From contig RCTD01000014.1 in NCBI GenBank assembly GCA_014898415.1, positions 992,001 to 1,056,000 on the forward strand: a DNA stretch of 64,000 nucleotides, given 5' to 3'. The notes below the pieces were generated by a model that searched no databases, had not been told where the DNA came from, and saw only the letters and a list, made by a program, of their open reading frames with translations. Positions within the stretch are counted from its first letter, which is position 1. Each line of letters starts with the position of its first letter. The stretch comes from Stromatinia cepivora. Lineage: Eukaryota; Ascomycota; Leotiomycetes; Helotiales; Sclerotiniaceae. The position numbers were made by a program, and so were the translations under genes. Of this stretch, positions 48,801 through 60,800 are shown piece by piece.

Positions 48801-50190
48801 TTAAGCCAAAGGTTTTCTAGCAACCATCAAATACATAGGTGTGAACAAATCCTCCTTAGCACCTTGAACTAAACAATCAGCAGCCACAGCTAATGAATCA
48901 GCTGTCTTTTGTGTTCCTTGTGGTGCTAATCTCAAATACTCCAAAACACCAACAAATTTGTGTACTATTCCTCTACCAGTCTTGGTCATACGAGCAATAG
49001 TGAAGAAATCTCCAATGGTACCCATATGTTTGAATTCACCAGCCAAAGGATAATACCAGGGAGTAGCATCTGGTCTCTTGGCCAAATCCTCGTGGAGTAC
49101 GAGTTCGAAACCAGCGGCTTTGATGGCGGCGATACCCTCGGAAATCTTGACCATATTTGAAATTCCGTCACCCAGCTCGATACCGAGACGGATGTTACGG
49201 TGATGCTCGTTGTCATTATCGTAGTTATCGGTCATGAGCCACTCGTAGACACCGAAGGTTCCACCTGGCTTGAGAACCTTGAAAATTTGGGAGTAGACAC
49301 CCTCGAGGGATGGTGCGTGAACAGTGGCTTCAATTGCGTAGACAGCATCGAAGGAGTTTTCTGGGAAAGACATTTGCTAAAACGTTATTAGTTATGGCCT
49401 AGGAAAGTCAAGATGGGCGCCACTGAAGATATGCAAAGTCTTTATCAGTGCATATGGTGTTAATTGTCTCATGGCTTGGTCTCCAAGCTCTGAAGTAGCA
49501 AATACTTTAAAAATGCGTAGCATCATGTAGACTCTGCATTTCCCCATTGTATGAATTTGTAAAAGACAAGAAACGTACCATGAAATCTCCCTTAACAAAC
49601 TTCAATTGATCAGCCATACCCTCCTTTTGCGCATATCGAGTTGCACGTTGAATTTGGTAATCATTGTTGTTCAGACCAGTAATATGTGCTCCAGTGAACT
49701 TGGCAATCTCTCTTGCGGGTCCACCGACACCACATCCAACATCGAGAACTTTGTCGCCATCCTTGATACCAATTTTGGCTGCGAGGTAATGTTCGTGACG
49801 GGCAATGGCTTGGTAGAAAGGTTCACCGTATGCGAAACGACAGAAATGGAAAGATTGTCCCCATCCGTATTCGTAGAGATCGGTTGCGAGATTGTAGTAA
49901 CTATGAACATATTAGAATTGGGTCTGGTTTGAAATTGATGAGTAAACTCACTGTCTTGTCAAAGTAGCATATTCGGCGACTCTTGCATCTCTATCCTCTT
50001 TGGTTTCATCCCTAGCAGCCTTGTTGTCCCAATGCTTGAAGTATTCATCAACAGCAGCCTTTTGAGCTGAGGAGTCTTTCCCCATCATAGCACGGAAACC
50101 ACCCTCTGAATTGGCGGAATCCTTATGCATTGCTTTGTTGAAAGCGGCATCGCGGGAGTGATCCTCATTCTCAAGTCTGCTTGGAGCCAT
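48801..50190 (-). CDS. erg6: Sterol 24-C-methyltransferase
   Basis: There are three exons, 50190-49952, 49900-49579 and 49376-48801 (introns 51 and 202 nt), giving 378 residues starting [17 protein letters not shown]. It transfers methyl from S-adenosylmethionine to C-24 of the sterol side chain in ergosterol synthesis. Seen: the conserved aromatic block [20 protein letters not shown] (residues 81-100), SAM motif [13 protein letters not shown] (132-143), [10 protein letters not shown] and the motif [14 protein letters not shown], then [13 protein letters not shown]. The length matches fungal Erg6 (about 375-380). The first junction creates the His of RHYYNLA, which supports the splice site. 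It is divergent from slt11. Confidence 0.97.
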
Positions 50191-50994
50191 TGTAAAAAGT
50201 TGTTCAATTCGTGAATTAGAAGATGTATTACTTTAAAGAAAGATGAATTCGAGGTGATCGAATGTTAAAGAATTGAATTAAAGTGAAGTAAATTTGAATA
50301 GATGAAGCAGTGAGTTACTGAAGAAAGGGGAATTTCTGAAAGATATTTATCAACAACATTGAAATTATGGCCAGGGTAATTTAGTTACCCCTGGTTGTAT
50401 AGCGAAATCGTATTCGTGTACTAGTCCCAAAATGAATATCTGCAAGGGAACTCAGGCCTCCGGTTGGTCAAAGGACCTGAACCATGAATGGGGAATTTTC
50501 GATAGGCTGCGGGACAGCAAATTGTGCAGATTAGCCTCGAAAGGCATCTTCAGATATAGTGAAAAGAAACGGTGAATGAAGGTTGAAGGATGAGAATGAT
50601 GATTTTATTATAGTGGTCTGATTTCGAAGTTTTGCAAAGTACTCATCTGAAGACTGAGCATTGGGCACTCTAAAGAGGCCTACAGGAATTTAGAAAAGCT
50701 GAGGATTAGTTGCATTTTGCTGGGTATGAAAAAAGCAAAAGCAATAGCCAATTGATAAGTTTGATCTGTGAGGCTAGATCCGGCTTTCAGCCTTGTCACG
50801 TGCAGCGTGATTAATCCATCTTGCTGAGTCAAGTTTACTGATCTCGAATTTATTCGCCTCTTCTTCAGCCTTTCCTAGCTCAAATCATCAAAACATCAAC
50901 ATCACTCTGTCGCAAAGGAAAATCTGAGATACTAAATATCAAAGCTATCTCCTACATTTCTCACAACACCGCATACCCACATACCATCCTCAAC
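50191..50994. promoter_or_regulatory. Divergent promoter region, erg6 / slt11
   Basis: This is 804 bp between divergent start codons. No other gene is seen; pyrimidine-rich sequence precedes the slt11 ATG. Confidence 0.6.
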
Positions 50995-52143
50995 ATGCCA
51001 CCACAAATCAAACAAGATCTCAATCGCTCCGGGTGGGAAACCACCGACTTTCCCTCCGTCTGTGAAAACTGTCTTCCGGACAACCCCTTCGTACAAATGA
51101 TTAAACAAGACCACGGCGAAGAATGCAAAATCTGCACGCGACCCTTCACAGTCTTCCAATGGAAAGCCGATCGTACAGCCCGCAGCAAGCGCACCAATAT
51201 CTGTCTAACGTGCGCGCGATTGAAGAATTGTTGTCAGTGCTGCATGTTAGATTTGAGTTTCGGATTACCGATTGTGGTTCGAGATGCAGCATTGAAGATG
51301 ATTGCGCCGGGACCGCAGAGTGAGGTTAATAGGGAATATTATGCGCAGAATCATGAGAAGGAGATTGAGGAGGGGAAGGGGATGGAAGAGTATGAGAAAA
51401 CCGATGAGAAGGCTAGGGAACTCTTGAGGAGGTTGGCGAATAGTCAGCCTTATTTTAGAAAGGGGAGAAAGATGATTACGGATGGGGAAGGTAGTGCGAG
51501 CGGTGCTGCGGGTGGAAGTGAAAGTGAGAAAGGTGTGGCATTGGCGACTAAGGGACCAGGACCGATACGAACACGAGATGGACAGCCGAGCAGGGGGGCT
51601 GGTCGGGGTGGTAGAGGCGGGATGAGAGGGGGAAGAGCTTTTCCTAGTGCAGCGCAACTACCTCCTGGTCCTCAAGATATCTTACCACCTTCCGATAAAT
51701 CGATAACTTCGCTATTCATTACTGGTGTAGAGGACGACTTGCCAGAATACAAAATTAGGGATTTCTTCTCACCGTACGGAAAATTAAGATCATTGGTCTG
51801 TTCGCACATGTCACATTGCGCATTCATTAATTACGCGACAAGAGAAGCGGCCGAAGCTGCAGCAGAAGCATTGCAAGGGAAAGCTATAATTGCAGGTTGT
51901 CCATTGAGAGTACAGTGGGGCAAACCCAGACCAATTGGTACCATGGATAAGGATGAGCGCATAGCCACAGGCAGGGAAGGACGATCTGCGTTTTCGAGTT
52001 CGGGTTCGGGTGCACAGAGGAGAGCGATTGAGGGTGGTGCTTCACAAGCTGCAGCTACTCGGGATGATTTGGCCGGTATGTCTGCTGTTGCTGCTCCACC
52101 TGGTGCAGGCGATGTGCAATATGCTAGTTTGGCTGGTAACTAA
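50995..52143 (+). CDS. slt11: Pre-mRNA splicing factor Slt11/Ecm2 (RBM22 family)
   Basis: Single exon, 382 residues. The N-terminus has the cysteine pairs of the family: CENCLPDN, CKICTRPFTVFQW, CLTCARLKNCCQCCMLDLSF (zinc-binding). This is followed by a charged helix, a Gly/Arg-rich stretch (GRGGRGGMRGGR) and an RRM at about 235-310 with SLFITGVEDDLPEYKIRDFF, CAFINYATREAAEAAAE and LRVQWGKP. Slt11/Cwf5/RBM22 contacts U6 snRNA and the pre-mRNA in the activated spliceosome (NineTeen-related complex). Architecture and length fit the fungal family. Confidence 0.96.
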   Translation: MPPQIKQDLNRSGWETTDFPSVCENCLPDNPFVQMIKQDHGEECKICTRPFTVFQWKADRTARSKRTNICLTCARLKNCCQCCMLDLSFGLPIVVRDAALKMIAPGPQSEVNREYYAQNHEKEIEEGKGMEEYEKTDEKARELLRRLANSQPYFRKGRKMITDGEGSASGAAGGSESEKGVALATKGPGPIRTRDGQPSRGAGRGGRGGMRGGRAFPSAAQLPPGPQDILPPSDKSITSLFITGVEDDLPEYKIRDFFSPYGKLRSLVCSHMSHCAFINYATREAAEAAAEALQGKAIIAGCPLRVQWGKPRPIGTMDKDERIATGREGRSAFSSSGSGAQRRAIEGGASQAAATRDDLAGMSAVAAPPGAGDVQYASLAGN

Positions 52144-52431
52144 GAGATCTGATGAACGAAAATTGATTTGCCGGAGTTTTGGGAGTTGGGAAGCCAAACG
52201 GCATTAAATGGAGTGGGGTGCTCTTTTGTATGTTTAGAAATACAGTGCATATAATGACAACGTTGACCTCTGTGGTCACAGTATGAATCTATCTCGCTTT
52301 ATGTCAACCTGTGTGTGAAACATCCTCGCTATACATATCACTTTTCAGATACCGGCCCCCCATGTCTTGCATTTACATTCCCCTTTTCTATCTTCAACCC
52401 TCATGGTGTCTCCAGAAGACCTTATGATAGC
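52144..52431. other. Short spacer between converging slt11 and mzm1
   Basis: This is 288 bp shared by two converging 3' ends. Nothing else is seen. Confidence 0.6.
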
Positions 52432-52924
52432 CTAATCCTTACAAGTCTTCCCATCAATGATAACCCTCTTCCCATTCGGCATCTTAATCGTATCATTATC
52501 TCCTCGTTCCGTATGTTCGTGAATATTCAACTCTATTATCTCTTAGCTTCAACCTCATTCTCTCCCAAATTCCAGTACACCTCATATTCGCCGAACGTCA
52601 TAGCCCTTCTAGACATATAATCAAAAATTAACACCTACTATATTTCTCATCGCCCTCTGCTTTCTGTCCCTGCACCACATTATGCCTCAAGAATTTCGCA
52701 ACATCTTCTGCATGCGCAATAGCAGCTATAGATTCCGGCGATTCGGGTGTAAGGGATTGATTGGTGAGGAAAGTGCTACGAGCTTGTTTGCGGGCGGAAG
52801 TTAGGACCGCGATATCTTCTGTTCATGTATTAGATATTGGATTGATGTGAGGGGAAGAAAGGTACGAACCATTGAAGGCGATTCTCGTCGCGCGGAGAAG
52901 GTGTCTGTAGGCTGCTAAGGCCAT
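52432..52924 (-). CDS. mzm1: Mitochondrial LYR protein, complex III assembly factor Mzm1
   Basis: Three short exons, 52924-52870, 52818-52639 and 52532-52432 (introns 51 and 106 nt), give 111 residues. The product starts [17 protein letters not shown], an LYR-type motif with the conserved basic helix, continues [12 protein letters not shown] and [16 protein letters not shown], and ends [20 protein letters not shown] then [12 protein letters not shown]. The middle and end correspond to fungal Mzm1 (LYRM7), which stabilises the Rieske iron-sulfur protein in the matrix before its insertion into complex III. Phase is kept through both junctions, which supports the model. The GTTCGT donor of intron 1 is weak. 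Confidence 0.92.
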
Positions 52925-53589
52925 ATTTTCTGTTGTTTACGGAGCTATACAATAGATTTTGGTTAGTACATGCAATTATTATTTTTGAAATGAAGTTCAA
53001 CAATAGCGATATTCATCATCAGTGTAAATATGAGGACTACCTCGAATATTAGTTCATGGGGTAACAGTGGAACTCACAGCGAAGGCGCCCTGCGTTTGTG
53101 GCAAGACGTCTTTGGAGACCTAGCTGCGGTTCAAAAATGCAGACAGACCACCTGTGAGAGAAGACAGAGGTAGAAGCGGTGTCTAACTTTCCCGGCGACG
53201 GTCAAACAAGCTCTGGGGTTGACATCGATCTTGTTTATTTATGATCAATTCCCCGCACAATCTGACCCAGAAGAGCATCATGATGAACTTGAAGGCTATC
53301 AGAGCCGCCTTTGTTTTCCGAAACCGCGACGACGGAGGTCATTGATCATCCAAGGGAGGCTTCTGGAAAATGGACGGAGACCTTATCCAGAGTAGGAATA
53401 CACTAGGACATCCCACATAAGTCTCGCACAGAGATCCTACTTTACAAAATTGACTGGCGAAGAAAAGGAAATGGTTGTGTTTCGCAGCCAGTATAGGAGT
53501 CCAACAATAACATCCGTTGACCCAGAGGAGCAGATACTCACGTCCTCATTTCCCAGCCTTGCGTCTTTCTCACATCCCGACATTGCGTG
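52925..53589. other. Intergenic region
   Basis: No intact gene is seen. This is the upstream region of mzm1 and the edge of the decayed coiled-coil gene. Confidence 0.55.
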
Positions 53590-54780
53590 AGACAGACGAT
53601 TCAAACATGACTTACTCAGATTATCCAAGTGAATGTGCAAGTTTAGATACGACAAGCCCTAGTTCTCCTGCATTGTTCTCCATTGGGTTATCCAACAAGC
53701 CAAAATTCTTCAGCAGAAATCAAAAGTTCCGAAGGATCCAATGAAACTATCACTACTGGCGAACCCTAAGGTCAATTGCCCATTACCCGGACAATCATCG
53801 AGGAAGTAACCCGTGGAAAACACTGCAAAAGTAATCAAAGAATGAAGAAAAGACAAAAAAGAAATGCTGCTCAAGCCTTGCTGCATTTATACTCTTAACA
53901 AGAAAAGGGCCACTGTCTAGCCATCCGCCCAAGTACTGGAAGAATCCGATGAGGCTATCACTACTAGTGAATCCCAAGGTAAATTTCCCACTCCTTTCAC
54001 AGAGCACCAACGAAGTACACGTAGCGAGAACTTGGAAAGAGCGACTGGAAAGTAAAAATCTTGAGTAAAGGAACGTATTCTAGCCGTCATAGTTGCCATG
54101 GCGCCAGATGCACTAGAAACGGAATCCTTTCCAGAACTCATGACCTCCTCTCAAAACTCACTTTCACCCACTTTGTTGGAAATGCCAGAAATCTGACATG
54201 ACTCGGATCCAGACCAGAGCCAGCAACGCCAATCCTTATGACGAAAGAAAGCAGAACAATGACGAAAACTAGATAACGACACAAATTTGGAAATTGAAGC
54301 AAAGCCAAACAACAGGAAAAGCTGAAGGGCAAGAAGAAACACAATAAGAAGCCTGATTTAAACTACGCACCTTTAAAGACTTTGAGGAAAGTTAAGGAGA
54401 TAGAGCTCAAAGCTACCAAGGAGAGTGGGGAGGCCGCAGTTCAATCCAGGTATAACGAAGCTAAGATTCGGCAGGACAATCAGAATGTGACTTAAAGAGG
54501 GAAATCGAAGATGCAAAGATATTATACAGGAATGTGTTACAGAAATTAAGCGGTGCGAGAAGCTACACTGAATAAGAAGTATAATGGAGAGCAAGTGCGG
54601 AATCTGTGAGAAGGTATTGCGGAAATTGCTGCGCTAGGAACTGTGTCAGGTTTGATAAAAAGACTGGAACCTCTAATTGGGAATTGTGAGGAAAGGGTGC
54701 AGCGTGATTTTCGATACAGCGCAAGCTTCTGTTCAAGCACAACAAGATCTCTCGCTGAAAGGCTTTGGTCTGCTTAGGTA
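53590..54780 (+). pseudogene. Decayed gene encoding a charged, coiled-coil protein
   Basis: Protein-like pieces continue on the plus strand through different frames with several stops. Near 53712-53780: AEIKSSEGSNETITTGEP. Near 53930-54050: a related piece, LEESDEAITTSESQGKFPTP. At about 54300-54494 is an open lysine/glutamate-rich run (KQQEKLKGKKKHNKKPD, LKTLRKVKEIELKATKESGE, QSRYNEAKIRQDNQNV). A one-base frame change then leads to LKREIEDAKILYRNVLQKLS, and later EGIAEIAALGTVSGLIKRLE. Such a run of charged helix is unlikely by chance. I cannot name the family, and the boundaries are approximate. Confidence 0.5.
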
Positions 54781-55313
54781 AGCATTTTTTAGCCTCTATG
54801 ATTGAAGAGTACACTGAATGGTCGACATGGAGCGCGATATTCAAAAAGCGTATATAGTCTATAACACAATCCTTTACATAATTTTCAAGCCCCTTTCCTA
54901 TTCAGAAATCTGACTTTTCAAGGTTTAGAGGCATCTAGCAGTGCAGACGTTCAATTTGACATTTGCAGTTGCTTCTGCCGAAATCCACCGCCCCAGATCG
55001 TTCACCATATTTGTATGTATCTTCAATAGAACCCCGCTCAGTTCAGAGTATTTCAAGAAGTCCGAAAAACTCATAAATATAAAGAAACAAGCTGACGAAT
55101 CAATCACTTTCCAAAACAACTTCAAATCTTATGAGAATAATTAATTATCGAATTCTGTATTTATTGATGCTGGGTTGGCTCGGTAGATATATATCTATTA
55201 GCGGCATAAAATGCAGGGCGGTGAAGCTAGCGAACAATTTTTTCGATCCTAACATTCTAGCCTTTTCTTTCTCCCCTCCAACTTTGCAAATAAAGCACTC
55301 AATATTAATAAAA
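54781..55313. promoter_or_regulatory. Upstream region of zuo1
   Basis: This is 533 bp without a supported gene; it must contain the zuo1 promoter. A pyrimidine-rich stretch (CCTTTTCTTTCTCCCC) lies just before the start codon. Confidence 0.5.
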
Positions 55314-56712
55314 ATGGCGTCCCATACCCAAGTCGCTTTACCTCTCCCTGTCCTCCCAGAAGGATGGTCCGCAGAGAAGGACTTCAAGGCCGTTGCTAGC
55401 ATTTCTGCTGCAACTCAACGAAGCCTCGAACCTGTTGGTCCTCACTTTCTCGCCCACGCCCGCCGAGCTCGTCACAAGCGTACCTTCTCCGAGGATGACC
55501 GTATCGAAGCCCAGAACAATGTCAAGAAGGTTGAGGATGATGATCTTGGGGAGATCAGCGAACCTGAGGACCCCATGATGTTGTCCCGGGATGCTAAGGA
55601 CTGGAAGGTAAACTTAACAAACACTTACTAGCCCCACCATACTTTTACTGACACTCGATAAACAGAACCAAGATCACTATGCTGTTCTCGGTCTCAGCAA
55701 ATACAGATACAAGGCAACTGAAGATCAAATTAAGAAGGCACACAGAAAGAAGGTTTTGAAGCATCACCCAGATAAGAGAGCCGCCACCGGTGCCACTGAG
55801 GACGACAACTTCTTTAAGTGCATTCAAAAGGCCACCGATCTCCTCCTCGATCCCGTCAAGCGTCGTCAATTTGACTCCGTCGATGAAGCCGCCGATGTTT
55901 CACCACCATCCAAGAAAGATCAAAAGGACAAGAAACTCTTCTACAAGAAGTGGAGTCAATGTTTCAAGGCCGAGGGTCGTTTCTCCAAGATTCAGCCAGT
56001 GCCTAAGTTCGGTGATGACAACAGCTCCAAGGAGGAAGTCGAGAATTTCTACAACTTCTTCTACAACTTCGATTCATGGAGATCATTTGAATACCAAGAT
56101 GAGGATGTTCCAGATGACAACGAGAACCGTGATCAAAAACGTCACATGGAGCGTAAGAACAACAACGCACGCAAGAAGAAGAAGACCGAGGATTCTGCTC
56201 GTCTAAGGAAATTGTTGGATGATGCTTCCGCCGCCGATGAGCGTATTAAGCGATTCAGACAAGAAGCCAGCAAGGAGAAGAACAAGAAGAAGTTCGAGAG
56301 AGAAGAGGCCGAAGCCAAGGCAAAGGCTGAGAAGGAAGCTCAAAAATTGGCCGCAGAGCAAGCTGCTAAGGAGGCTGAGGAGAAGGCTAAGGCCGATAAG
56401 GAGCAAGGAAAGAAGGCCAAGGAAGCTGCCAAGGCCGCTGTCAAGAAGAACAGACGTATCTTGAAGGGAAGTGTCAAGGACGCCAACTACTTTGCCGGAG
56501 AGGGAACTGCACCAGCAAGTGCCATTGACGGCGTCCTGAACGATGTCGAACTGGTTCAAGGCAAGATCGATCCTGATGAGTGCGCCGCTTTGGCTGGTAA
56601 GCTCAATGGCTTGAAGATCGCAGATGAGATTAAGGCTGTCTGGAGTGAGGAGGTCAAGAGACTGGTTGGTGCTGATAAGCTTAAGGAGGGTGATGCCAAG
56701 AACCTTGCTTAG
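55314..56712 (+). CDS. zuo1: Zuotin, ribosome-associated J-protein
   Basis: There are two exons, 55314-55607 and 55666-56712 (58-nt intron, phase 0), giving 446 residues. The N-terminus has LPEGWSAEKDFKAV and the motif RRARHKRTFSEDDR. The J domain runs about 99-168 with DHYAVLGLSKYRYKATEDQI and the essential HPD at 132-134. It is followed by the zuotin homology domain (FYNFFYNFDSWRSFEY), a highly charged rRNA-binding helix (basic/acidic, Ala-rich) and a C-terminal helical bundle. With Ssz1 it forms the ribosome-associated complex that stimulates the Hsp70 Ssb at the tunnel exit. Codon use is visibly more biased than its neighbours, as expected for an abundant protein. Confidence 0.97.
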
Positions 56713-57885
56713 GTCTTGTATTAATCTTGTACTTGTACATGATGGATCGTTGTGGGGGAAATAATTAGATATAGAATGATATATTCATGACCTTTAGAAA
56801 ATTTTGTCTTGTTTCGTGTGTTTGTATGTTCTTCTATGTAGTGTGCATCTTACAGGTCCGTGTCTGAGGCGAGCGAGTTAGCTACTATCTCACCTCCACA
56901 CATCATCGCAATCTCAGCTCGCATCGGCACCTAGGATGGGAGCCAGGGAAATCGTTTCCATTCCTCTCCTTTTGAATATTTATCAGATGCATAACATATT
57001 CCCTTCCTGTCACTTTCCTCTAAATCAGACTTCCCTCGTCCTAAAACCCCTCCACATTCACATCCCTATCTACCCAGCACGCTTCATGTAACTCATAACA
57101 CATCGCATCACAATCAAATCTCACATAGGGACATACTTTCGATGTTAATGATTTTTGATTAATAATTAATGAACTAAATAACTTGAGAAAAAGCAGCCAG
57201 CGATTGCATGCTGCCCGTCACTGTTTTTGTCAAATAAAATAACTAAAATGTGGCGACTATGACTTAATATATCCATCCCATCTACCGCATGTACCTAGAT
57301 ATATCTCAGGTTATGTTATCCCTGTCCGCGCTATCGCAAGTCAAAAAGAAAGAAGTGATATTATCGCATAAAAGATTCTTTCGGGTTTTTCGTAACTTCG
57401 TAATTCGTGAGATGAGAAAAGGAAAGGAAAACTTGAGTAGGGTGTGCTGAGTAACAATGTTTGATGGGAAATGACTGCCTTTTGTTGGAGACGTGTTCGA
57501 GATTGGAGTATGGGAACTGAAGGATGGGTGTGATGAAGTAAGTGTATTGTACTAAAGGAATAGAATTTGCTGATGCGATCGATAAAGCCGAGGTTGCGTG
57601 ATATCGAAGACTGAAAATTGTAGGTCGATGAAAGTAGCTGAAACTTGCGCAATGAGAAACGGTGCAGATTGAGATTAAGAGCTGCTTCCATGGCGGAATT
57701 CAGCAGACAGGATGATACTAGAAAAAGTCTCCTCCCTCGGAATCTGAGAATGGACCGTCCACTCCCTCAGGTTCCTGAGTTCCCAACCTCAATAAGTCGT
57801 CTAGATTATCCGAAAGCTCGCTGTCTGAAGGCTCATCTGCGATTGGATCCGGCTGATTCTTAGATACAACTTCTGGCGGGGCTTC
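56713..57885. other. Intergenic region between converging genes
   Basis: No gene is seen in 1.2 kb; 3' flanks of zuo1 and of the GTPase gene. Confidence 0.6.
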
Positions 57886-60800
57886 CTAGGCTTTGTAAAG
57901 CTGTTTGAAGTGGGGTTCGAGAGCATTACGCAGATTGATCTTCAATTTTGAGGGAACTCTTCTTGAGTTATGGCGAGTTCCTGCGGCAGTATGGTGTTCA
58001 AGAACATCAATGAATTCTTTCTTGATGGCATCGAGGCTCTCAGTAAAGTTATTTCTGAGATTATCAGAAACCTCTTTGAAAGCCTTCTCGAAAGCCTCTT
58101 GCATTTTGGCGGATGCATTGTTATACATCACGAGACCACCATCACCTAGTACGTGCACCTTATGGGCTTTTTTGCTGCGTTTAAACATGTCAGGGCCTTG
58201 TGGAGAATTAGTGATATGCAATCTACAATGAGTTGGGTTAGAATACCTGATTCATCACCGCATTTTTCGTAGACTTCCTCCCCTGGCCGATATTAGCATT
58301 CGTTTTGAGCAAGGATTCGGCGTCAACTTACATGTTTCTTCACACTCCAATTTAACAAGTCTCCAAATTTCCTTGGAAGCAACGTGGATGTCATCAAATA
58401 CGCTATCGGCGCCTTGCTTAAGTCGACGTCGGTGTCCTAGAATGTCGTCCTTAATGTTCTCGAAGCTGTCTCGGATTGTGGACGAAATATCATCAGCTGC
58501 ACCCAAGGCCAACTCGACAAAATCCGCAATGAGGAATTTGATTTTATCGTCGTAGGGCTTCTGCAATGCAGGCAGCTTTTTGTGAAGAGTGTCCTCCCAG
58601 AAGGGTAGCAGAAGATCCAGAAACTCCTTGTTCCTTATGGCGGTTAGTATCTGTGCACAAAGCAACGACAAATCTAACATACATATCTTCATTCCAATCT
58701 ATTGCGGTTTCCGCGCCACGTGGAAGCCATACTCCCAATCTCTTGTTAGTTGCTCGAAAAGTATTCCAGCGCATTCCTTGTATCCACATAGCGGTGACTA
58801 GCTTTTTCTGTTCAGTATGTGCATCATCGGCGGCATCGTCAAGGTGAGGGTAAAGCTCGTCTTCAAAAAGCTTTCCGATGGCATTGCTTGTTTCCAAATT
58901 GAGCTTGTCGGATTCCTTGGAAACTAGAGTCAGAATAGATACATGTGGCAGGAATTGATGGGAAGTGAGAAATCACGTACCCTTTCTAAAGCTCCATACA
59001 TTTCATCAAGCCTCGTTTCAACGATTGCTCGTTCGTGGGTTAGCATCTTGAAGTCGGCAATTGTATCAGCCGACCATATATCGAGTAACCTCGCAGCATT
59101 CGCAACCTCCTCGTTGAATGCACGGGCATTTCGTAGACGAGTCTCCCATGTAGTGGCGATCAACGCATCACGAAATCTGGGAATACCAGTATCATTCTTT
59201 GTGAAGAAGCCACATTGAAGTGCCTTGTCTTGCTGATCGATACTCAGGAATCTAAATGCTTGTGCAGACACGCAGAAAACCTGTAGAGGTTTTGTAACCT
59301 CTTCATCTCCAAGTTCTCGCCTACCAGCCTCATACATCTCCGTGATCTCTTTAATCTATATCTGATTCCTATTCTTGATGCACTCAGCCCTAATTCGGCA
59401 TTTGGTGTTTGCCAAATCTTTGTCAATGGACTCTTTATTAGCCTGCGCGGTCCAATGTCTTGCTAAAACTTTGTTGTGATCTCTTTCCACATGGATTCGA
59501 GCATACTGGGCTTGGGAAAGTGTTGGCATCGTCAGTGTAGGTTCTGTGAGAGGATTGTGTCAATGTTGGTTACAAGTATAGAAATAAGTGGGTTTAAAGA
59601 CATACCATCATCAACGCCTCGTTTGCGCTTTTGACTGGCTGTTGCTTGGCGAGTCATGGTCGTGTCTGCTCGTACCTTATTGTTACCTATTTCTGCATCT
59701 AACTTGGCCAGATTCTTAACTCCCCGTGCGTGTTTGGAATCAAGTTCTTTCAATTCATGTTCGACCTCTGCAAGGCGGACTTGCCTATTTCGAAGGTGTT
59801 CAAGATCGTGGGTCAGTTTGGACTTCAGTTCTGGGTGATCATTGATGTATCGGTCCACATCCAAGGAGTCATCAATCTTGGAAATAACAAAGAAAAGAGA
59901 ATTTGCATTGAAGAGCCCCTGTGGAAGATCAGTAAATATATGCAGATGCTGGGAAAGTGACATACATCAAATTGCATGCCTCTCTTCTGTACGGAATTGA
60001 GAATTTTATTGGCGCCCTGGTCAGTCGCAGCTCTTACGCTAGGCGAAAGAACACAAGAGATGTCCAGGTTTTTCATGTGTCTACGAGAAATAGCGTTTCT
60101 AGCTGCACTAGTGTCGTGAACACCTGGAAGGTCGACAAATACAATGCCAGCCTTGAGAATAGATGACCTGGTGAAAAGTCTCACGACCTTGACAAGCGGC
60201 CAATTTGAAACGCTAACAGTACCATCTTTCTGTTTGCTGGTATCAATGAATGGCTTGATCAGACGAGCAAATTCTTCGAGATTTCCAGTTTCGATGATGC
60301 GTTTCTGGTCCATCAGATATCGGGGACCATCTCTGCTTAAAAGCTTATTGACTGAGGTTCTTGTCCAGTCTTCGACGGATTGGAGCTCAGGAAAGACACA
60401 CTTGTACTTTGAAACAGTGTCTTGTATTCTCCGCATGATCTCTGTGTCGACCTCCTCTCCCTCTTCAACATCCGAGTCCCATTTTGCCTTGTCTTCATAG
60501 AGCTCTTCCAGCTCTTTTCTGATTTCTGATTCACTGACCCCTTCAAAGAGGCACGATACAAACCTTCAGGTGCATCATTATGGTTATAGGATATTTCAAC
60601 AATGACAGCCGTTGAAGCAGCCTCATCACTAACTGGGAGAAGATTCTTTTCGCCGAGAAGGGCATTGATCACAGATGATTTACCGGTTCCACTGCCACCG
60701 AGGAAGCCAACATGCATTTGGCACTCTCTCCTTTCTTTATAAACTTGCACTGCGTCTTGTGTCAGTAAAAAATCATGAAGAAATAAGCATGAACACTTAC

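Noticed and set aside
52315..52620. 101-codon plus-strand frame
   Set aside because: It lies opposite exon 3 and intron 2 of mzm1 and has no motif.
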